Shown here piece by piece: positions 14,405 to 21,735 of a stretch of 21,901 nucleotides of DNA; the first letter of the stretch is position 1; every line of letters begins with the position of its first letter. Below the pieces are notes generated by a model, which was not told where the DNA came from, did no database searches, and worked only from the letters and a program-made list of their open reading frames with translations. Origin of the DNA: CADCWN01 sp039810045 (GTDB lineage Bacteria > Chloroflexota > Chloroflexia > Thermomicrobiales > CADCWN01); assembly GCA_039810045.1 (NCBI GenBank), contig JBDHWF010000068.1, positions 1 to 21,901 of the forward strand, written 5' to 3'. Both the position numbers and the translations under genes were made by a program.

Positions 14405-15400
14405 TCAGTGGTGGGCCAGAATCGCGGCAATCGTCTCGGTGCTGATATTGCTGCCGCTGACGATCAGCAGGGTTGGGCCAGAGGTGTTGGAGAGCAGTCC
14501 TGCTTGTAGCGCGGCGAGGCCGACCGCGCCCGAGCCTTCGACGACGAGATGTTGCGCGTCCAGGAAACTGTAGATCGCCGTGCGGATCGCCGCTTCGGAA
14601 ACAGTGAGTACCGCGTCGAACTGATCGCGGACAAGCGGGAAGGTGATGGCATTGGGGGCGATATTTCCCGCGAGACCGTCAGCCAGGGTGGGTGTGGAGG
14701 TGACGTTCACCTGTTTGCCTGCCGCGAACGAGGACGCCATCGCTGCTGAGGCTGCCGCCTGCACTCCAAGCAGGCGCGCTGTTGGGAGGAGCGTGCGGGC
14801 GGCGATCCCCACTCCAGCGGCGAGGCCACCGCCGCCAACGGGCACGACAATGGTGCCGACTTCGGGCAGGTCGCTGAGTGCTTCCAGCGCGACCGTGCCC
14901 GCGCCAGCGATCACGGCAGGGTCGTTGTAGGGCGAGATGAAGGTAAGCCCGCGCTCGTGGGCAAGCAGTGGGGCTTGCGCCTCAGCTGCGTCGTAGTCAT
15001 CGCCACAGAGAAGCAAGTCAACACCAGTTTGGCGTAAGGCCGTAATCTTTGCGGGCGAGGCAGTGCGCGGTACCACAATCGTTGCGGCGACTCCCGTAAT
15101 CTGGGCCGCAGCAGCGACCCCCAGGCCGTGGTTTCCGGCTGAACAGGTCAGGACGCCAGCCACTTTCGCCGCTGGCGACAGGTTTAGCAGACAATTGAGC
15201 GCGCCACGCAGCTTGAATGAGCCAGTCGCTTGCTGGGACTCCAACTTCAGCCAGATCTCCTGACCGAGCGCGGCAGAGAGGGCGGCGGCGCGCACCGTTG
15301 GTGTGCGGCGAACGTGGGGCGAGAGTTGCCGCGCGGCCAGCAGAAGATCACGGATGGTAATCGGGGGTGCTGCGCCATTATCGTTAGCCAAAGATGACAT
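14405..15400 (-). CDS. Threonine/serine dehydratase (fold-type II PLP enzyme)
   Basis: A 331-residue enzyme that deaminates serine or threonine to pyruvate or 2-oxobutyrate. The PLP lysine is K63 in TGSFKLRGA, the substrate/cofactor loop is SAGNHG (87-92) and the phosphate-binding glycine loop is GGGG (189-192) in VPVGGGGLAAG. No regulatory ACT domain follows, so it is of the catabolic (TdcB-like) or serine-racemase-like type, not the biosynthetic IlvA. Its start overlaps the end of the upstream S9 peptidase by 17 bases. The ATG at 15400 has AGGAG only one base away; a TTG at 15391, ten bases from the same AGGAG, is a real alternative. The overlap suggests translational coupling. Confidence 0.9.
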   Translation of the reverse strand: MSSLANDNGAAPPITIRDLLLAARQLSPHVRRTPTVRAAALSAALGQEIWLKLESQQATGSFKLRGALNCLLNLSPAAKVAGVLTCSAGNHGLGVAAAAQITGVAATIVVPRTASPAKITALRQTGVDLLLCGDDYDAAEAQAPLLAHERGLTFISPYNDPAVIAGAGTVALEALSDLPEVGTIVVPVGGGGLAAGVGIAARTLLPTARLLGVQAAASAAMASSFAAGKQVNVTSTPTLADGLAGNIAPNAITFPLVRDQFDAVLTVSEAAIRTAIYSFLDAQHLVVEGSGAVGLAALQAGLLSNTSGPTLLIVSGSNISTETIAAILAHH

Positions 15401-17294
15401 ACTCCTGTAAGAACCGTTCCACGGCAGCCCAGAAGGCGGCGATCGTCTCGCGCTTGCGCCAGCCGTGCCCCTCGCCTTCGTAGAGATGATATTCGTGGGG
15501 GATGCCACGGCGGCGGAGGGCAGCGACGATCACCTCCGATTGCGCTGGTGGCACGACCGTATCGACCGCACCCTGGAAGATCGCCACGGGATCACTGATC
15601 TGGTCGGCTTTGTAGATCGGGGAGCGATCACGGTAGCGGTCGGTCGTTTCGGGCAATGGGCCGATCAGGGAGTCCAGATAACGGGCCTCAAATTTGTGGG
15701 TATCGGCGGCGAGGGTGAACAGGTTCGCAACCCCATAGAGGCAAAGCCCTGCCTTGAACTGCCCTGGATGGGTGACGAGCGTTTGCAGTACCGTGTAGCC
15801 GCCTGCACTGCCGCCCATAATCACGATCCGCTTGGGATCGGCTAAGCCTTCCTGTCTCAGGAAATTCGCCCCTGCCACCGTGTCTGCCACGTCGTAGACG
15901 CCCCATTGTTCGCGCAGGGCGTGCATGAAGTCGCGTCCGTAGCCGACACTGCCCCGATGATTCACTTCCAGGACAGCGTAGCCCCGCGTGGCGAAAAACT
16001 GGGCGTTGGCGTTGTACGAGGCGTTGCTTCCCCCGGTTGGGCCACCGTGGACTCGGACAATTGCTGGCGGCAGGCCGCTGCTAGTGTAGGTGGTGCTGGC
16101 TGGTGGATAGTAGAGGCCATACGCCGTCGCGCCATCGTCGGCGGTCCAACTGACCGGGCGGGGGATAGAGAGGGCGGCAGCCGGAACCACTTCGCTACTG
16201 CTCCGCGCCCGCACACGCTCGGCAGCAGTGGCGAGGTTGACGGTGACAAGGCGCGGTGGAATTGTGGCTCCAGAGGCGATGACGGCCAGTTCGCCGCTCT
16301 GCGGGGCAATCGTTGGCTGTTCCAGCCAATCGTAGCTGCTGAGCAGTGGCAGTGCGTGCGCTTGCTGCGTAGCGAAATCGTACCGCCAGGGCCGCCGGAA
16401 ACCGCCTTCATTACGAAGGCACAGGAGGCTATCGCCGTTGCTGGTGAAGGCGAACGCCCGCATCCCCTGACTCCAGGCATTTTGGCCCAGGTCAACGCTG
16501 TCATGCGTCAGGGCACGACTGGACTTGCTGGCGAGATCATAGCTGTAGAGGTTTTCCCAACCCGACTCATTGGAGATGTAGACCAGTGAGCGGCTGTCGG
16601 GCGCGAACGCCGGTTGGAAGATCGCCGTCTCGACACTCCCCGTGATCGCCCTGGCGTCGGTCAGGCTCGGTAAATCGTTCTCGTTGGTTGGCGGTTGGAC
16701 GTTTGCCAGATAGAGCTGTGTGCCATCCCAGGGCATTTGTGGATGATCCCACTGCACCCAGGCGACCTGCTGCCCATCGGGCCGCCAGCAGGGTTGCATA
16801 TAGAAGTCGGCTCCACTCGCCACGATGCGCGGCCATTGCGCTCCGGCTACATCGACCAGCGCGAGGCGGTCGGTCTGCTGGTCGTCGGAGTGGACATAGA
16901 GCAGCCAACGACCATCGGGCGAAAGGGTGGGACTGGCGGCATGGCCGAACGCGGGGGTAATCGGTACGGCTGGCCCCGCACTGAGCGGTTGCCGCAAGAG
17001 GCGACCAGAGGCACCATCGACAAAGTAGACATAACCATTGCCAACGGTGAAATCGCCGCCACCGTAGCCAACGCGGGCGCGCACTGATTGGCCCACCGTA
17101 AGGTCGCGTGGGGCATCCTGGCCCGTTTGTGCGACCAGTACGCCTTGGTCGCCGCGCCCTTCGAGCCAGACGAGCGTCTGGCCGTCACTATCCCAGGCAG
17201 CATCACTGAGGCGGATTCCGGCCATTGTTTGCGGGGTGAGTGGGCTGGGCCAGAGGCCATAAGGGCGAGTTTCTTGGGTGATCTCGGCGGTCAT
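15384..17294 (-). CDS. S9 family peptidase (prolyl oligopeptidase / dipeptidyl aminopeptidase type)
   Basis: A 636-residue second S9 peptidase, not closely similar to the one at 2214-4238. Propeller blades occupy about 25-370, with SPDGRWLLYV and RPDGQQVAWV repeats. The hydrolase domain has the oxyanion HGGPTGG, nucleophile Ser496 in GGSAGGYTVL, Asp578 in QGAVDTVVPP and His610 in EGHGWRKRE, so the catalytic triad is complete. It should cleave short peptides in the cytoplasm, as no signal peptide is seen. ATG at 17294 follows GGAGG at four bases; a TTG directly before it is less likely. It lies 12 bases after the cyclodeaminase and overlaps the dehydratase, forming a tight three-gene unit. Confidence 0.92.
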   Translation of the reverse strand: MTAEITQETRPYGLWPSPLTPQTMAGIRLSDAAWDSDGQTLVWLEGRGDQGVLVAQTGQDAPRDLTVGQSVRARVGYGGGDFTVGNGYVYFVDGASGRLLRQPLSAGPAVPITPAFGHAASPTLSPDGRWLLYVHSDDQQTDRLALVDVAGAQWPRIVASGADFYMQPCWRPDGQQVAWVQWDHPQMPWDGTQLYLANVQPPTNENDLPSLTDARAITGSVETAIFQPAFAPDSRSLVYISNESGWENLYSYDLASKSSRALTHDSVDLGQNAWSQGMRAFAFTSNGDSLLCLRNEGGFRRPWRYDFATQQAHALPLLSSYDWLEQPTIAPQSGELAVIASGATIPPRLVTVNLATAAERVRARSSSEVVPAAALSIPRPVSWTADDGATAYGLYYPPASTTYTSSGLPPAIVRVHGGPTGGSNASYNANAQFFATRGYAVLEVNHRGSVGYGRDFMHALREQWGVYDVADTVAGANFLRQEGLADPKRIVIMGGSAGGYTVLQTLVTHPGQFKAGLCLYGVANLFTLAADTHKFEARYLDSLIGPLPETTDRYRDRSPIYKADQISDPVAIFQGAVDTVVPPAQSEVIVAALRRRGIPHEYHLYEGEGHGWRKRETIAAFWAAVERFLQEYVIFG

Positions 17295-17306
17295 CAATCC
17301 TCCTTC

Positions 17307-17936
17307 TCAGTACGTCAGGGCGACGAGTTGGTTGCAGGCAGTGGCGGCGCGGGCAGTCAGGCGGTCGGCCTGTGCCAGCAGGTCTGCCGCTTCGGTCTGG
17401 TCAGAATGATCGCGCAGATTGGTGCGGATTGCCACTGCTGTGGCGCGGGTGGCGGCTTCGGCCAGAATCGCGGCGGTGGCGATATCGGAGCGCAGGGCGG
17501 GGCGAGTGTGGGTAGCGATTGTCGTGAGGAAGCCCAGAATGTCGTAGGCCATTCCCGCGATCTGAAGCGGTGTCAGCGCGGTAGCGAGGCGGGTGCGATT
17601 GAGCGCCTGTTCCCTGGTGCGGCGCATCGCGGCGGTTTCGCGGGGGAGTGCGCGGGCAGCGATATAGGCGCGATAGGCGTCGCTATCTTCGGTAATTGCG
17701 CGGAGTAGGGCGGCCCGCCAGGTGGCTGCTTCGCTACGCACACGCTGTAAGGCGGCAGCTTCGGGATGGTTGCCTTTCAGCAGTAATCCCGCCCCCATCT
17801 CTGCCAGCGCCGCGGCGAGGGCGGCAGTGAGTGCAGCGACTGCCACGCCAGCGGGCAAAGGCTCGGCAGTGGCGACTGCGGTGAGGAAACCTGAGAGGTC
17901 GAGTTCGTCATTTGTGAGCCGAAATTGCGACTCCAT
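17307..17936 (-). CDS. Cyclodeaminase/cyclohydrolase family protein (FTCD_C-like)
   Basis: A 209-residue, nearly all-helical protein of the formiminotransferase-cyclodeaminase C-terminal family, whose members convert formimino-THF to methenyl-THF and ammonia or hydrolyse methenyl-THF. Family traits are the PLPAGVAVAALTAAL opening (27-40), EDSDAYRAY (83-91), the TPLQIAGMAYDIL segment (122-134), RSDIATAAILAEAA (149-162) and AIRTNL (169-174). The usual glycine-rich PTPGGGSV loop reads PLPAGVAV here, so folate binding may be altered. ATG at 17936 has AAGGAG nine bases upstream. It heads the unit with the S9 peptidase and the dehydratase, which could feed serine- or histidine-derived one-carbon units to folate. 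Confidence 0.85.
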   Translation of the reverse strand: MESQFRLTNDELDLSGFLTAVATAEPLPAGVAVAALTAALAAALAEMGAGLLLKGNHPEAAALQRVRSEAATWRAALLRAITEDSDAYRAYIAARALPRETAAMRRTREQALNRTRLATALTPLQIAGMAYDILGFLTTIATHTRPALRSDIATAAILAEAATRATAVAIRTNLRDHSDQTEAADLLAQADRLTARAATACNQLVALTY

Positions 17937-17982
17937 CGCAGGTTGCTCCTTTATCGTTACACCATTCTGCGGCATCATGCGG

Positions 17983-17989
17983 TATCATA
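17983..17989. promoter_or_regulatory. Overlapping divergent -10 boxes (TATCAT / TATGAT)
   Basis: TATCAT on plus (17983-17988) and TATGAT on minus (17984-17989), both 5/6 to consensus, lie in the divergent gap between the cyclodeaminase operon and the small orphan gene. -35 elements are poor, so only location and -10 sequence support them. Confidence 0.3.
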
Positions 17990-18067
17990 CGTCTGATTGG
18001 TCGCGCTGCGCTCGAGGAGCGGGCAGAACTCCCGTAGGGAAGCATGGTAATGGGGGAGACGGAAACG

Positions 18068-18439
18068 ATGTCAGCGACGCGCTATCTCTTTGATCTCGAA
18101 ACGCCGCCAGTCTATTTGGGCGAGGCGGTCGCCGTGATGTCTGCCAACCACGATATTCAGATTCCCTACGAGGAAACACTGACCTGGGATGCTGGGGCTG
18201 CGGTGGGCCTGGTGCGGATTGAAACGACCGCGCTGGGAGCGATCGACGACCTGTATCAGTGGTGGCGGTTGAAGCAACGGGCGATTGGCTTCCCATTCCA
18301 GATGGCGGTGCGGGTGGCGAATCGGGGTCGAGGTGACTTCATGACGAACAGCCCAGACCAACTGAAAACGTTCATTGCCGAAGGGCAAGAGACGATGATC
18401 GCCCGCCTGACCGAGGGCGAGATCAGCCCTTCTCGCTAG
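18068..18439 (+). CDS. Small hypothetical protein, unrecognised
   Basis: A 123-residue acidic, soluble protein I do not recognise. It begins MSATRYLFDLETPPVYLGEA, has no membrane segment, signal peptide or Cys/His metal motif, and contains the Trp-rich DDLYQWWRLKQRAIGFPF stretch near the middle and a Glu-rich, probably helical C-terminal end. I chose ATG 18068 because GGGGGAG is nine bases upstream; ATG 18044 with a weaker AGGGAAG adds eight residues and is also possible. It stands alone on the plus strand, divergent from the cyclodeaminase gene, and is followed by a hairpin. Codon use resembles its neighbours, so it is probably a real gene. Confidence 0.65.
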   Translation: MSATRYLFDLETPPVYLGEAVAVMSANHDIQIPYEETLTWDAGAAVGLVRIETTALGAIDDLYQWWRLKQRAIGFPFQMAVRVANRGRGDFMTNSPDQLKTFIAEGQETMIARLTEGEISPSR

Positions 18440-18531
18440 CTGATCGCTACACGCAGGATCGCTTTTACTCGCTGAGTTTCCCATTAGTCCTTGCCTGTTC
18501 CGTGAGCATTTCTGTTAGGAACAACACATGG

Positions 18532-18567
18532 GCCACTTTCCTGGTATCAATTGAGCAGGAAGGTGGC
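18532..18567 (+). terminator. Stable intergenic hairpin, possible terminator
   Basis: GCCACTTTCCTG (18532-18543) pairs with CAGGAAGGTGGC (18556-18567): 12 base pairs with one G-U, and a 12-base loop. It lies about 90 bases after the orphan gene. The T-run after it (TTGCCTGTT) is weak. The in-frame TTG at 18551 of the next gene would fall in this hairpin, which argues against that start. The rest of the 231-base gap holds only the candidate promoter below. Confidence 0.45.
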
Positions 18568-18600
18568 TTGCCTGTTGCTGGCGATGGCGGTATACCCTGG

Positions 18601-18630
18601 TTGCTATGCCGCTGTCGATTGGGGTAAAAC
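18601..18630 (+). promoter_or_regulatory. Candidate promoter for the nucleotidyltransferase gene
   Basis: TTGCTA (18601-18606), an 18-base spacer and TAAAAC (18625-18630), each 4/6 to consensus, with transcription expected near 18637 and a leader of about 34 bases. Confidence 0.35.
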
Positions 18631-18670
18631 GTTGCGTCAAGCGCACTGCGCGCCCTACAGGAGAGGTGCG

Positions 18671-19417
18671 ATGGTTTTCACCGTTGCTGAGCGCACACAG
18701 ATCCGTGACGAGATTCTGGCGTTGGCGCGCCAGGATCAGCGGATTGTTGCTGGTGCGGTGATCGGCTCAACCGCTGGGGGCGATGGTGATCGCTGGTCGG
18801 ACCTTGATCTGACCTTTGGTGTCGCCGCTGGCACGACTAACGAGGCTATCCTTGATGACTGGGCGGCTGCCTTGGGGGCGACCAGGCAGGCGGTGCCGCT
18901 CTTTGACCTGCCCAGCGGGGCGGCGCTCTATCGGGTTTTCCTCTTTCCGGGCTGTTTGCAGGTTGATCTCTCGGTTGCCCCCATCGCACAATTTGGGGCC
19001 ACTGGCCCGCATTTCCACCTGCTCTTTGGCGAAGCGGTTGAGAAACCCTGGCCGCAAGCGCCAACCGCCGTCGTACACTGCGGCTACGCCGTGCATCACG
19101 TCCTCCGCGCGCGGATCGCGGTTGAGCGCGAACGCCTCTGGCAGGCGTTGTATTGGCTGAATACCGCCCGCGACGAGGTATTCAGTCTGACCTGTCTGCG
19201 TTTGCAGTTGCCCACCGCCCACGGACGTGGTGTTGATGCCTTGCCACCTGCGTTGCGGGAACGCCTGTGTGCCTCGTTGGTGCCGACGTTGGCGCGTGCG
19301 CCGATCCTGGCGGCGTTGCAGGTCGTGATTGACGCCTTGCTGGCAGAGGGGCAGCAGGCCGGGATGCTTGATCCTGCTGTGGCCCAGCAACTCCAATCTC
19401 TCTGCTCACCCTGGTAA
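18671..19417 (+). CDS. Nucleotidyltransferase-fold protein (Pol-beta superfamily)
   Basis: A 248-residue protein with a Pol-beta-type nucleotidyltransferase core near the N-terminus: the GS motif at 32-33 (VIGSTAGG), the metal-binding pair D44 and D46 in RWSDLDLTFG, and a third Asp at 99 in LQVDLSVAP. All catalytic aspartates seem present. The C-terminal half is helical (HHVLRARIAVERERLWQALYWLNTARDEVF), like the accessory domain of aminoglycoside/lincosamide-type nucleotidyltransferases and their uncharacterised relatives. The substrate is unknown. ATG at 18671 has AGGAGAGG four bases before it; the longer frame from 18551 lacks this and crosses a hairpin. It converges with the TIM-barrel gene, with 20 bases between stops. 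Confidence 0.82.
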   Translation: MVFTVAERTQIRDEILALARQDQRIVAGAVIGSTAGGDGDRWSDLDLTFGVAAGTTNEAILDDWAAALGATRQAVPLFDLPSGAALYRVFLFPGCLQVDLSVAPIAQFGATGPHFHLLFGEAVEKPWPQAPTAVVHCGYAVHHVLRARIAVERERLWQALYWLNTARDEVFSLTCLRLQLPTAHGRGVDALPPALRERLCASLVPTLARAPILAALQVVIDALLAEGQQAGMLDPAVAQQLQSLCSPW

Positions 19418-19437
19418 TCGGGGAGTATCAGGCGCAA

Positions 19438-20295
19438 TCAGTCATTACCGGGAAGACTGCTGGTCGCATCCTGTTGCAGCGCGGCCCAACAGCGGTGCAG
19501 CGACGCGATCAGCGCATCATCGGTATCGCGGCCATAGCCGCCAGATTGCGGCAGTCCGCCGATTTCCAACGTGGCAGGGCCGCGAAACCCCCAATGCCGC
19601 AGGGCGGCGAAGTAGGCAGCGAAGTCGATATTGCCCAGTCCCACTGGCAGATGGTGGTTAACGGTAGGGAGTGGGGTATCGGCGATATGCAGTGCGATCA
19701 TTGCTGGCGTGAGCGCTAGGTAGCCAGCAAGTTGGTCTGGCGTGGTGTGGTTCATGTCCCAGAGCAGACCGAGATCTGGCACGGTGGCCAGGATCGCGGC
19801 GCAGCGATCAGGCGTGGGCAGGAGCGGGATCACTGGCTCGTTATGCTCGATGCCGAAGCGAAAGCCATGCTCCCGCGCCAGTGTGACCGCCGCGCTGAAT
19901 TGTGGCACCAGCAGCTGTTCTAGCGCAATCCATACCGCATCAGGTGCGTCATCGCGTGGGACAAGGTGCCAGTGAACGTGAGTGCAGCCGAGGGCCGTGA
20001 TTGCAGGCAGGTTGTGGGTCAGGACGGCGAGCGGGGTGAGGCCGGAGGCCGTTTGCCCCGCCTGATCGACGCGCACGATAAGCTCCATGGTGGGGATGAT
20101 CTGGGCGGCGGCCAGCGCGTGGCCCACTGTGGCGAATGGTGCGCCGAGGTGCGCAGCGGTCAGCCCCTCTTCCTGCCCATGAAATTGCAGTGCCGTAAAC
20201 CCATGCGTCTGGGCAAAGGCGATCTCGGTGAGGGCGGGTCGCCAGTTCTCAGGAAAATCGCGGTAATTCAGGCCAATGCTGATTGGCTGGCTCAC
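19438..20295 (-). CDS. Sugar phosphate isomerase/epimerase-like TIM-barrel protein
   Basis: A 285-residue member of the xylose-isomerase-like / AP-endonuclease-2 superfamily, whose enzymes isomerise or epimerise sugars and related polyols (myo-inosose, tagatose, hydroxypyruvate) with a divalent metal. Likely ligands are Glu150 in GIEHNE, Asp180 and His183 in WDMNH, His203 in HIADT and Glu244 in ATLEIGG, so the metal site looks complete. The start is GTG 20295: GGAG lies seven bases upstream, and GTG overlaps the TGA of the transporter gene by four bases. The frame opened further upstream (to 20379) lies within the transporter and is not used. Coupling with the transporter suggests they share a substrate. 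Confidence 0.87.
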   Translation of the reverse strand: MSQPISIGLNYRDFPENWRPALTEIAFAQTHGFTALQFHGQEEGLTAAHLGAPFATVGHALAAAQIIPTMELIVRVDQAGQTASGLTPLAVLTHNLPAITALGCTHVHWHLVPRDDAPDAVWIALEQLLVPQFSAAVTLAREHGFRFGIEHNEPVIPLLPTPDRCAAILATVPDLGLLWDMNHTTPDQLAGYLALTPAMIALHIADTPLPTVNHHLPVGLGNIDFAAYFAALRHWGFRGPATLEIGGLPQSGGYGRDTDDALIASLHRCWAALQQDATSSLPGND

Positions 20296-21593
20296 GCCGC
20301 GGCTCCTTGGGTGGCCGGGGCTTCCTCTGGCAGATTGCGCCAGAGGAGGAAGATCGCCAGAGACGCGGCGATATAACACCCTGCGCCGAGCAAGAAGGCG
20401 AGGTTGAAGCCGTGGTGTTCCTGTACCCAGCCGCTGATCAGGGGGCCGAGGGAAAAGCCTGTGGCGTAGGTGACATTGTAGAGTCCCGCCAGGGTACCGC
20501 GCCGTTCGGGCGCGACCCGACTGATTGCGTAGGGTGTATAGATTGGGTCGATTGAGCCGCGCAGCCCAGAACGTATCGCTTCAAAGACGACCGCCCCAGC
20601 GAGCAACGGCATGGTAACCAGGCAGCCAATCGCCAGCGCACAACCCAGAAACATCCCGCTGATCGCCCGTAGATTGCCCAACCGGCGCACGATCAATGGC
20701 GCAGAAAGGGCGGCTATTCCGCTCAATACGCCGATCAAGGTGAAGATCAGCCCGAGCGGGCGCGGCTCAACCCCGAAGCGTAAGGCGAAGAATAGTGGGA
20801 GGAAACCAATCAAGGCCCCAGCCCCGCAAGCGGCGAGAATATCGGGAACGAGCAGCCGGACAAAGAGCGCATAATCGCTGCGCTGTAGCGATACTTTCCC
20901 AGTAGCGCGGTCGCCCGCTGACTCAACATTGCGAATCCGCCAGAGAGGGATAACCCCAATGATTCCCAAAACCCCCGCCGTGGCCATCGCAATTCGCAGC
21001 GGTTCGGTGCTATCGGCGCTGACTCCCAGCACATTGGCAGCACTGGCCGCGACAAACCCGCCAATGGTGCTGCCCAAGGCCCCTAGCCCCCAGAGAAAGA
21101 ACGAATTAATCGAAAAGACGCGCACACGTTGCTCTGCGGGAACTGCGCCGATCAGGAGGGGACTGGTTGCGCTCCAGTAGACGACCGATAGGCCATTTTG
21201 GAGCAACATCCAGAAGACGAGGGTGGGCAGCGTTTGGGCGAAGCCCACCCCGAAGAGACTGATTGGCGCGAGGATCGCACTGATCACCAGCAGGCGGGCG
21301 CGACCAACGCGGTCGGCCAACATCCCCAATGGCACGCCACAGACGAAGACCATCAGCGCCCCAGTCGCGTTGAGGCGACCGATCGCTTCCTGGTTGTAGC
21401 CGAGGCTATAGGCGTAGAGTGGGAAGATCAGGCCGTAAAGTGTGAGTTGCAGGCCTTTGATCAGGGTGTAGAAAAGGATGGTGTTTGCGGTGAGACCGAA
21501 GCCAAAGCGCGGCGTATCTGGTGGTATTGACTGCTCGGCTTCCGTGTCTGCGTTCGTTAGCTGCGGCTCTGCGTCGAGCACACTCTCCGTCAT
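20292..21593 (-). CDS. Major facilitator superfamily (MFS) transporter
   Basis: A 433-residue MFS permease with about 12 hydrophobic segments and a soluble N-terminal tail of about 35 residues. The loop 2-3 signature GMLADRVGRAR (90-100) matches the MFS consensus, and the second half carries a degenerate copy near RRLGN. It moves a small solute by facilitated diffusion or proton coupling, and substrate cannot be read. ATG at 21593 follows GAGGGAAG. The downstream isomerase-like gene overlaps by four bases, so transport and conversion of one sugar or polyol is a reasonable inference. Confidence 0.92.
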   Translation of the reverse strand: MTESVLDAEPQLTNADTEAEQSIPPDTPRFGFGLTANTILFYTLIKGLQLTLYGLIFPLYAYSLGYNQEAIGRLNATGALMVFVCGVPLGMLADRVGRARLLVISAILAPISLFGVGFAQTLPTLVFWMLLQNGLSVVYWSATSPLLIGAVPAEQRVRVFSINSFFLWGLGALGSTIGGFVAASAANVLGVSADSTEPLRIAMATAGVLGIIGVIPLWRIRNVESAGDRATGKVSLQRSDYALFVRLLVPDILAACGAGALIGFLPLFFALRFGVEPRPLGLIFTLIGVLSGIAALSAPLIVRRLGNLRAISGMFLGCALAIGCLVTMPLLAGAVVFEAIRSGLRGSIDPIYTPYAISRVAPERRGTLAGLYNVTYATGFSLGPLISGWVQEHHGFNLAFLLGAGCYIAASLAIFLLWRNLPEEAPATQGAAA

Positions 21594-21664
21594 CTTCCCT
21601 CACTCGCTGCTGTTGTTTCCGGCCAACTGGCCTGCTAGACGAACAGGCGTGTGGTGGTGAGGAT

Positions 21665-21693
21665 ACGATAGCGTTTTTGCGAGGGTGTGACAA
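21665..21693 (-). promoter_or_regulatory. Promoter for the transporter-isomerase operon
   Basis: On the minus strand: -35 TTGTCA (21688-21693, 5/6), an exact 17-base spacer and -10 TATCGT (21665-21670, 4/6). Transcription from about 21658 leaves a 65-base leader that contains a dyad GGCCA-AC-TGGCC (21621-21632), a possible operator or leader stem. Confidence 0.55.
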
Positions 21694-21713
21694 CGTCCAG
21701 TTGGGCCATTTGC

Positions 21714-21733
21714 TCCTGGCTGATCAGCCAGGA
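21714..21733. terminator. Perfect palindrome just after the histidine kinase stop
   Basis: A 20-base perfect palindrome with 10-base arms, TCCTGGCTGA on the left. As RNA it folds into an eight-pair stem with a GATC loop. It begins two bases after the kinase TAG on the minus strand, which fits a terminator, but no T-run follows. It could instead be a protein-binding site close to the transporter promoter. Confidence 0.45.
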
Positions 21734-21735
21734 AT

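Noticed and set aside
15906..16589. Plus-strand open frame of 227 codons opposite the second S9 peptidase
   Set aside because: It shadows clearly coding propeller sequence, is low-complexity Gly/Arg/Ala-rich and has no family resemblance.
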